Assembly: GCF_036967205.1 (NCBI RefSeq)
Contig: NZ_CP146022.1
Span: 6,076,001-6,140,000, forward strand
Length of the DNA stretch: 64,000 nucleotides
Origin: Streptomyces sp. Q6
GTDB taxonomy: Bacteria; Actinomycetota; Actinomycetes; Streptomycetales; Streptomycetaceae
Direction: 5' to 3'
This document shows positions 56,181 through 64,000 of the stretch, piece after piece. Position numbers and translations under genes: made by a program. How positions within the stretch are numbered: position 1 is the stretch's first letter; each line of letters begins with the position of its first letter. The notes beneath the pieces were generated by a model that searched no databases, was not told the DNA's origin, and was given only the letters and a program-made list of their open reading frames with translations.

Positions 56181-57395
56181 ATGGAAATCGTCATCCTTGC
56201 TGTAGTCATCGCCGTGGTCGTGATCGGCGCGCTCGGCGGGCTCGTGGTCGGCAGCCGCAAGAAGAAGCAGCTGCCCGCGCCGCCGCCCTCCGCGCCCGAC
56301 ATCACCGCCGCTCCGCCGGCCGAGCCGCACGTCGGCGACGAGGCCGAGACCCCGCGCGACGAAGCGCGGCGCACCATCGAGGAGGTGGATCTCCCCCTCG
56401 CCGAACCGTCGGCCTCGGCCCCGGTCGTCGTCGAGGAGCCCGTCCCGGCCGCTCCCGAGGTCGAGGTGCCGGAGCCGACCGCGGGCCGCCTGGTGCGGCT
56501 GCGCACCCGGCTGTCCCGGTCGCAGAACGCGCTCGGCAAGGGGCTCCTCACGCTCCTGTCGCGCGAGCACCTCGACGAGGACACCTGGGAGGAGATCGAG
56601 GACACGCTGCTCACCGCGGATGTCGGCGTGCAGCCCACCCAGGAGCTGGTCGAGAACCTGCGCGAGCGCGTGAAGGTGCTCGGCACCCGCACGCCGGACG
56701 AGCTGCGCGCCCTGCTGCGCGAGGAGCTTCTCAAGCTGCTGGTCCCCGAGTTCGACCGCTCCGTGAAGACGGACTCGAACCTGGACACCCCGGGCATCGT
56801 GATGGTCGTCGGCGTCAACGGCACCGGCAAGACCACCACCACCGGCAAGCTGGCCCGCGTCCTCGTGGCCGACGGCAAGAACGTCGTGCTGGGCGCGGCC
56901 GACACGTTCCGTGCCGCCGCCGCCGACCAGCTCCAGACCTGGGGCGACCGGGTCGGCGCGCGGACGGTGCGCGGGCCCGAGGGCGGCGACCCGGCGTCCA
57001 TCGCCTTCGACGCCGTGAAGGAGGGCATCGAGGCGGGCGCCGACGTCGTCCTCATCGACACCGCCGGCCGGCTGCACACCAAGACCGGCCTGATGGACGA
57101 GCTCGGCAAGGTCAAGCGCGTCGTCGAGAAGCACGCGCCGCTCGACGAGGTGCTCCTCGTGCTCGACGCGACGACCGGACAGAACGGCCTGGTCCAGGCC
57201 CGGGTGTTCGCCGAGGTCGTCGACATCACCGGCATCGTGCTGACCAAGCTGGACGGCACGGCCAAGGGCGGCATCGTCGTGGCCGTGCAGCGGGAGCTGG
57301 GCGTGCCGGTCAAGCTCGTCGGACTCGGCGAGGGCCCCGACGACCTGGCGCCGTTCGAGGCCGAGGCCTTCGTGGACGCGCTGATCGGGGAGTAG
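56181..57395 (+). CDS. ftsY: Signal recognition particle receptor FtsY
   Basis: SRP receptor GTPase, 404 residues. Here it has an N-terminal membrane segment (residues 1-24, EIVILAVVIAVVVIGALGG), typical of actinobacteria, and then an acidic Pro/Glu-rich linker. The NG domain follows with P-loop GVNGTGKTTT near 211-220, DTAGR near 292-296, TKLDG near 354-358 and the C-terminal GLGEGPDDLAPFE. It receives ribosome-SRP complexes at the membrane. The ATG at 56181 is used because it begins the membrane helix. Confidence 0.96.
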   Translation: MEIVILAVVIAVVVIGALGGLVVGSRKKKQLPAPPPSAPDITAAPPAEPHVGDEAETPRDEARRTIEEVDLPLAEPSASAPVVVEEPVPAAPEVEVPEPTAGRLVRLRTRLSRSQNALGKGLLTLLSREHLDEDTWEEIEDTLLTADVGVQPTQELVENLRERVKVLGTRTPDELRALLREELLKLLVPEFDRSVKTDSNLDTPGIVMVVGVNGTGKTTTTGKLARVLVADGKNVVLGAADTFRAAAADQLQTWGDRVGARTVRGPEGGDPASIAFDAVKEGIEAGADVVLIDTAGRLHTKTGLMDELGKVKRVVEKHAPLDEVLLVLDATTGQNGLVQARVFAEVVDITGIVLTKLDGTAKGGIVVAVQRELGVPVKLVGLGEGPDDLAPFEAEAFVDALIGE

Positions 57396-57528
57396 CCGAT
57401 CGGTGCGCAGCCGTGGGGAGTAATCGATTCTCCGGCAGGGCTGAACCGTGCGGGGAGCTGAGGGCCTGTGGCCTCCGGCTCCCCGCGCCGCGTTTCACGG
57501 GTGGTTCATGGGCCGCCGCGGGGGCGGG

Positions 57529-58197
57529 CTACGCGCAGGGCGACCTGTGGGCCACGTAGGCCAGGGTGCCCAGCAGGAGGCGGGCCTGCGGCGGCTGTGT
57601 CGCCGTGTCCAGGCTCGGGGCGCGCAGCCAGATCGCCGGGCCGAGGTCCCCGCGGTCCGACGGCGGTGCGGTGATGTACGAGCCGGCGCCGAGCGCGTGC
57701 AGGTCGAGCGTCGCGTCGTCCCAGCCCATGCGGTACAGCAGCGTGGGGAGTTCGACGGCGGCTCCGGGCGCGACGAAGAAGTGGGCGCGGCCGTCGGGGG
57801 TGGCGATCACCGGGCCGAGGGGCAGGCCCATGCGCTCCAGCCGGATCAGCGCGCGGCGGCCCGCGGCCTCCGGGACGTCGATGACGTCGAAGGCGCGGCC
57901 GACCGGGAGCAGCACCGCGGCGCCGGGGAACCGGCCCCAGGCCTCGGTCACTTCGTCGAGCGTGGCGCCGGCCGGGACGAGCGCGTCCGGGTCGAGCGGG
58001 TGGGCGCCGGGCGCCGCGCAGTCCGCCTTCCCGCAGGAGCAGTCCGGACCCGCGGCGCGCGCGCCGGGGACCACGTCCCAGCCCCACAGGCCGGTGAACT
58101 CCGCCACCGTGGTGCAGTCCGAAGCGCGGCCGGACGTGCGGCCGCGGCGACGTGAGCCGGAGCGCATGTCGCGGATGCCGCCGATCGTGAAGCCCAT
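57529..58197 (-). CDS. Bifunctional primase/polymerase (prim-pol) N-terminal domain-like protein
   Basis: A 222-residue protein resembling the prim-pol domain of actinobacterial plasmid and phage replication proteins (GWDVVPGA, then CSCGKADCAAPGAHP near residues 60-74, then WGRFPGAAVLLPVGRAFDVIDVP). The chromosomal stand-alone form next to ftsY is a conserved Streptomyces gene. The DXD-type catalytic pair is reduced to FDVIDVP, so polymerase activity is uncertain. The Cys cluster could bind zinc. The ATG at 58197 gives MGFTIGGIRD. No helicase domain follows. It is convergent with ftsY. Confidence 0.78.
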   Translation of the reverse strand: MGFTIGGIRDMRSGSRRRGRTSGRASDCTTVAEFTGLWGWDVVPGARAAGPDCSCGKADCAAPGAHPLDPDALVPAGATLDEVTEAWGRFPGAAVLLPVGRAFDVIDVPEAAGRRALIRLERMGLPLGPVIATPDGRAHFFVAPGAAVELPTLLYRMGWDDATLDLHALGAGSYITAPPSDRGDLGPAIWLRAPSLDTATQPPQARLLLGTLAYVAHRSPCA

Positions 58198-58623
58198 GCC
58201 CCCTCCAACGGGTCCTGCGCGCCGGTGGTTACGAGGCGGAAGCGGATCGTGACCCACTGTTCGGGGTGGTGCGCCCCGGACCGCGCGCCCCGGTGCGCAC
58301 CGCTGCGCCCATTTCCGGCTGTCCTATGTCAAGTGAATCGTGTGTGACCGTTCCTGAGTTCATTCGAAGGGGTGGCGAATGGTGGCGTTTCCCGGTTCTC
58401 CCTCGCCGGAGGGGTGATCGTAGGATTACTTTCGGTGCACGAACCCTGAGGGTGCGTGCACCCGTGGGTATGCCGCAGGCAAGTCGGTTTCCTGTTCGAG
58501 GAGTGACAACTACCGGACGGGAACGCGTAGTTGACGGCATCCTGGTAGGGCTTAGCGGGCAAGAGTGGCCGACAGGACTTGGCGTTGAGCGTCTTAGATG
58601 GCTTCAGGGATGGGGGCGTTCCA
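58198..58623 (+). other. Upstream region of nsdA
   Basis: This 426-base region between divergent genes is less GC-rich than average. It holds an inverted repeat at 58434-58462 (GGTGCACG/CGTGCACC with an inner ACCCT/AGGGT). It also holds a TTGACG near 58532 that could be the -35 of an nsdA promoter. Short reading frames here are not supported by codon use. Confidence 0.5.
58434..58462. promoter_or_regulatory. Inverted repeat upstream of nsdA
   Basis: GGTGCACG pairs with CGTGCACC (8 bp), and inside it ACCCT pairs with AGGGT around a single base, giving a near-continuous 29-nt dyad 162 nt before the nsdA start. It could be an operator or a transcript hairpin. Confidence 0.45.
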
Positions 58624-60108
58624 GTGGGCGGCAGCGGCGGAAGCGTGACGAACGCTGAGAAGCGCCCGAACGAACTGCTCGGCTCGTGGTTCGTGCGCAG
58701 CGGCTGGTCGAAGGGCGAGCTGGCGCGCCAAGTGAACCGGCGGGCCCGGCAGTTGGGTGCGAACCACATCTCCACCGACACCTCACGGGTGCGGCGCTGG
58801 CTCGACGGGGAGAACCCGCGCGAGCCGATCCCCAGAATCCTCAGCGAGCTGTTCTCCGAGCGGTTCGGCTGTGTCGTCGCCGTCGAGGACCTCGGGCTGC
58901 GCGCCGCGCACCAGGCCCCCTCGGTGTCGGGCGTCGACCTCCCGTGGACCGGTCCGCAGACCGTGGCGCTCATCGGCGAGTTCTCGCGCAGCGACCTGAT
59001 GCTCGCGCGCCGCGGCTTCCTCGGCAGCTCCCTGGCACTCGCCGCGGGCCCCTCCCTCATCGAGCCGATGCAGCGCTGGCTGGTCCCGACGCCCGGCGCC
59101 GCAGCGGCGGCGAGGTCCGAGGCGGAGACCGCCGCGCAGCGCCGCGGGAACCGGCTGTCGAAGCCGGAGCTGGACCTCCTGGAGTCCACCACGGTCATGT
59201 TCCGCCAGTGGGACGCGCAGTGCGGTGGCGGCCTGCGCCGCAAGGCGGTCGTCGGCCAGCTGCACGAGGTCACCGACCTCCTTCAGGAACCGCAGCCCGA
59301 GGAGACCACCAGGCGCCTGTTCAAGGTCGCGGCCGAACTCGCCGAGCTGGCCGGGTGGATGAGCTACGACGTGGGCCTCCAGCCCACCGCCCAGAAGTAC
59401 TTCGTCCTCGCCCTGCACGCCGCGAAGGAAGCCGGCGACAAGCCGCTCGGCTCGTACGTCCTGTCGAGCATGAGCCGGCAGATGATCCACCTCGGCCGCC
59501 CCGAGGACGCCCTCGAGCTCATCCACCTCGCCCAGTACGGCAGCCGCGACTGCGCCAGCCCCCGCACCCAGTCGATGCTGTACGCGATGGAGGCCCGCGC
59601 GTACGCCAACATGGGGCAGCCCGGCAAGTGCAAGCGGGCCGTGCGGATGGCCGAGGACACCTTCACCGACGCCGACGACTGGGACGACCCGGATCCCGAC
59701 TGGATCCGCTTCTTCTCCGAGGCCGAACTGCACGGCGAGAACAGCCACTCGTTCCGCGACCTCGCCTATGTGGCGGGCCGCAGCCCCACCTACGCGTCGA
59801 TGGCCGAGCCGGTGATGCAGCGGGCCGTCGAGCTGTTCTCCAAGGACTCCGAGCACCAGCGTTCCTATGCGCTAAACCTGATCGGCATGGCCACGGTGCA
59901 CCTCCTCCAGAAGGAGCCGGAGCAGTCCACGGTCCTCGCGAAGCAGGCCCTGCACATCGCCAGGAAGGTGCGCTCGGAGCGGGTCAACACCCGTATCCGC
60001 AAGACCGTCGACACCGCCGTCCGGGACTTCGGGGACGTGGCCGAGGTCATCCAGCTGACCGACCAGCTCGCTGTCCAACTGCCCGAGACCGCCGAAGCGG
60101 CGGTCTGA
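58624..60108 (+). CDS. nsdA: NsdA, negative regulator of differentiation
   Basis: A 494-residue regulator. The N-terminus has a helix-turn-helix-like segment (GWSKGELARQVNRRARQLG near residues 25-43), and the rest is TPR-like helices (AQKYFVLALHAAKEAG, SMLYAMEARAYANMGQPGKC). Sequence, length and position between ftsY and amtB match NsdA of S. coelicolor, whose loss increases sporulation and antibiotic output. An internal RRGFLGSSLALAAG looks like a twin-Arg signal but is too far from the N-terminus (about residue 128) to serve as one. The GTG at 58624 gives VGGSGGSVTNAEKRPNEL. Confidence 0.93.
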   Translation: MGGSGGSVTNAEKRPNELLGSWFVRSGWSKGELARQVNRRARQLGANHISTDTSRVRRWLDGENPREPIPRILSELFSERFGCVVAVEDLGLRAAHQAPSVSGVDLPWTGPQTVALIGEFSRSDLMLARRGFLGSSLALAAGPSLIEPMQRWLVPTPGAAAAARSEAETAAQRRGNRLSKPELDLLESTTVMFRQWDAQCGGGLRRKAVVGQLHEVTDLLQEPQPEETTRRLFKVAAELAELAGWMSYDVGLQPTAQKYFVLALHAAKEAGDKPLGSYVLSSMSRQMIHLGRPEDALELIHLAQYGSRDCASPRTQSMLYAMEARAYANMGQPGKCKRAVRMAEDTFTDADDWDDPDPDWIRFFSEAELHGENSHSFRDLAYVAGRSPTYASMAEPVMQRAVELFSKDSEHQRSYALNLIGMATVHLLQKEPEQSTVLAKQALHIARKVRSERVNTRIRKTVDTAVRDFGDVAEVIQLTDQLAVQLPETAEAAV

Positions 60109-60524
60109 ACCGGGAGTCCTCCTGGGTTCCCCGGCTCCACCCCGAACGCCGGCCGCGGCCGACCGTCCCGAAACAGCCCGACTCGGCTCCCCCATGCCAG
60201 GTCACCGCGGACGGCGGTCGTGGCCGGTGCCTTGTGCGGCTGTATGCGGTCCGCGGCGGGAGCCCCCGGCGGACGGTCGCCCGTCGGGGCAACGCGCACA
60301 TCGCCGACAAGGCTTCCCCTGGACGGCCCGACCACAGGGGCAGGGGGCGCGGACGACACGGCGTTTCACGCCGCCGTAACGCCGCGGGCACCTTCGTCAC
60401 TGCCGCGAAACATGCCTGCGCGCCGCGCGAAACGGTTTTGCGCCAATCTCCTCAGCACAGTGAGGCCCACGTCATTCGTGGCATCCGCACGGGCCGTCCC
60501 CGACTCCACTGAGGTGAGCCAGCT
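60109..60524 (+). other. nsdA-amtB intergenic region
   Basis: This 416-base region carries the GlnR box at 60396-60433 and the amtB leader. The first 280 bases are GC-rich with several weak inverted repeats that may end the nsdA transcript. No gene is supported: overlapping reading frames are shadows of one another with poor codon use. Confidence 0.55.
60396..60433 (+). promoter_or_regulatory. GlnR box of the amtB-glnK-glnD operon
   Basis: The order GTCAC, 6 nt, GAAAC, 6 nt, GCGCG, 6 nt, GAAAC reproduces the GlnR a-b-a-b architecture (gTnAc-n6-GaAAc-n6-gTnAc-n6-GaAAc) with exact spacing. Both b-sites are perfect and one a-site is degenerate. It lies 92 nt upstream of the amtB start. GlnR activation of amtB under nitrogen limitation is established in S. 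coelicolor. Confidence 0.8.
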
Positions 60525-62137
<1,613 letters not shown>

Positions 62138-62168
62138 CCGAATCGACGAACGGAACGGGAGTCGCTGG

Positions 62169-64000
62169 GTGACGAGTGTGAACGACGTACGGACCGACCA
62201 AGCGGACGACGACAACGCTGCACCCAGCGGCTACGCGGCGGCCCGGCTGCGCCTCCTCCAGGGGAGGCGCGGTCCGGGCCGCCGCGCCGTGCGGCCCTCG
62301 CGGAGCTGACCGACGACTGGCTCACCGAACTGTTCGGCAGCGGCGCGCCGGGGGTCTCGCTCGTGGCGGTCGGCGGGTACGGGCGCGGTGAACTCTCCCC
62401 GCGCAGCGACCTCGACCTGCTCCTGCTGCACGACGGCTCGGCGGAGCCGGGCACGATCGCCGCTCTCGCCGACCGCATCTGGTACCCGGTCTGGGACCTC
62501 GGCCTCGCCCTCGATCACTCCGTCCGTACGCCGGCCGAGGCGCGCAAGACGGCGGGCGACGACCTCAAGGTGCAGCTGGGACTCCTCGACGCCCGGCATC
62601 TCGCCGGCGACCTGGGCCTCACGGCCGGACTGCGCACCGCCGTCCTCGCGGACTGGCGCAACCAGGCGCCCAAGCGGCTGCCGGAGCTGCGCGAGCTGTG
62701 CGAGGAGCGCGCCGAGCGCCAGGGCGAGCTGCAGTATCTGCTGGAGCCCGATCTGAAGGAGGCCCGGGGCGGGCTGCGGGACGCGACCGCGCTGCGGGCC
62801 GTCGCCGCGTCCTGGCTCGCGGACGCGCCGCGCGAAGGTCTGGACGACGCGCGCCGGCGCCTGCTCGACGTCCGGGACGCCCTCCACCTGACGACCGGCC
62901 GCGCCACCGACCGCCTCGCCCTCCAGGAGCAGGACCAGGTCGCCGCGGAACTCGGCCTGTTGGACGCCGACACCCTGCTGCGTCAGGTGTACGAGGCCGC
63001 GCGCACGGTGTCGTACGCGAGCGACGTGACCTGGCGCGAGGTGGGCCGGGTCCTCAAGTCCCGTGCGGTACGGCCGCGGTTGCGCTCCATGCTGGGCGGC
63101 GGGAAGTCCGCCGCGGTGGAGCGCTCGCCGCTGGCCGAGGGCGTTGTCGAGATGGACGGCGAGGTCGTGCTCGCGCGCGCCGCGAAGCCCGACCGGGACC
63201 CGGTGCTCCCGCTGCGCGCCGCCGCCGCTGCCGCCCAGGCGGGACTCCCGCTGTCGCTGCACGCGGTGCGGCGGATGGCCGCCGCAGCGCGGCCGCTGCC
63301 CACGCCGTGGCCCGCCGAGGCGCGCGAACAGCTGGTCACGCTGCTCGGCGCGGGCCGCCCCACCGTCGAGGTGTGGGAGGCACTGGAGGCCGAGGGGCTG
63401 ATCACGCGGTTGCTGCCGGACTGGGAGCGGGTGCGATGCCGGCCGCAGCGCAACGCCGTGCACACCTGGACCGTCGACCGGCACCTCGTCGAGACGGCGG
63501 TGTGCGCGTCGGAGCTCACCCGGCGCGTCGGCCGCCCCGACCTGCTGCTCGTGGCCGCGCTGTTGCACGACATCGGCAAGGGCTGGCCCGGGGACCACTC
63601 GGTCGCCGGCGAGATCATCGCGCGTGACGTCGCGGCGCGGATCGGCTTCGACCGCTCGGACGTCGCCGTCCTCGCCTCGCTCGTCCGCCACCACCTGCTG
63701 CTCATCGAGACCGCCACGCGCCGCGATCTGGAGGATCCGGCGACGGTACGCGCCGTCGCGGACGCCGTCGGTTCGACCGGGACGCTGGAACTGCTGCACG
63801 CCCTGACCGAGGCGGACGCGCTGGCCACCGGGCCCGCCGCCTGGTCGACCTGGCGGGGTTCGCTCGTCGCCGACCTGGTCAAGCGGGTCGCGGCGGTGCT
63901 CGCGGGGGACGAACCCGTCGACCCGGACGCCGCCGAACCCACCGCCGAGCAGGAGCGGCTCGCCGTCGAGGCGTTCCGCACCGGTGGGCCCGTGCTCGCG
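62169..64000 (+). CDS. glnD: PII adenylyl/uridylyltransferase GlnD (frameshifted; 3' end outside window)
   Basis: Bifunctional enzyme that adds and removes nucleotides on PII. In actinobacteria it adenylylates GlnK. The nucleotidyltransferase motif is GGYGRGELSPRSDLDLLLLH. Further on is an HD phosphohydrolase domain with VAALLHDIGKGWPGDHS. The ACT domains expected at the C-terminus are beyond the window. The frame breaks at the G4 run 62261-62264. One extra G gives RLLQGEARSGPPRRAALAELT, the usual Streptomyces sequence. The GTG at 62169 has GGGAG 7 nt upstream. It is the third gene of the GlnR-controlled operon. Confidence 0.92.

Noticed and set aside
59006-59050. Twin-arginine signal peptide in NsdA
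   Set aside because: The RRGFLG motif is about 128 residues from the start and follows a helix-turn-helix region, so it cannot act as an N-terminal export signal.

Overview
The window is high-GC actinobacterial DNA, and its gene content and order are those of a Streptomyces chromosome core. The order conservon (cvnA-D), gltX, ndgR, leuCD, hupS, cofC, gpsA, ddlA, thiLD, rpmB, fakA-like, recG, rsmD, coaD, rpmF, rnc, mutM, smc, glcP, ftsY, nsdA, amtB-glnK-glnD matches, from memory, the S. coelicolor SCO554x-SCO558x region. Genes have almost only G or C at third codon positions and often start with GTG.

Layout. 0-8.5 kb (minus strand): a complete conservon (sensor kinase CvnA, roadblock CvnB, DUF742 CvnC, GTPase CvnD), a terminator, then a second CvnA-type kinase that runs off the left edge. 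9-13 kb: a small unknown ORF, an FAA-hydrolase-family gene, gltX, a HAD hydrolase and a Gln-Glu-Glu-Gln-Glu tRNA cluster. 13-16 kb: ndgR divergent from leuCD. 16.4-24.7 kb: hupS, cofC, a PlsC-type acyltransferase, gpsA, ddlA, a DUF3515 lipoprotein, a stand-alone RAM-domain protein, thiL and thiD. 24.7-29.5 kb: an FAD monooxygenase and a large SARP-type regulator, which I take to be inserted between thiD and rpmB. 29.7-40 kb: rpmB, a fakA-like gene, an apparently inserted HSP90-like/TPR gene pair, recG, rsmD, coaD. 40-47 kb: a coiled-coil division-type protein, the DUF177-rpmF-rnc-mutM line, an HxlR regulator divergent from a flavoprotein, a CAP-domain protein and acylphosphatase. 47-58 kb: smc, the sugar permease glcP, an LLM flavoprotein, an NCS1 nucleobase permease, ftsY and a prim-pol-like protein. 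58-64 kb: nsdA and the nitrogen operon amtB-glnK-glnD, which has a well-formed GlnR box in front and is cut by the right edge.

Five genes (cvnA, the fakA-like gene, the TPR gene, smc, glnD) are broken by six frameshifts. Each is repaired by adding one base to a short G/C run, and the four of these genes that are complete in the window then have lengths divisible by three. smc should be intact in a healthy strain, so consensus sequencing errors are more likely than real pseudogenes. These genes are annotated as single CDSs with the shifts noted.

The least ordinary parts are the HSP90-like/TPR operon, the monooxygenase/SARP pair with its nine-copy octamer repeat, the low-complexity expansions around thiL-thiD-monooxygenase, and a 63-codon ORF with perfect G/C third positions. 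I see no CRISPR array, insertion sequence, prophage or replication origin.
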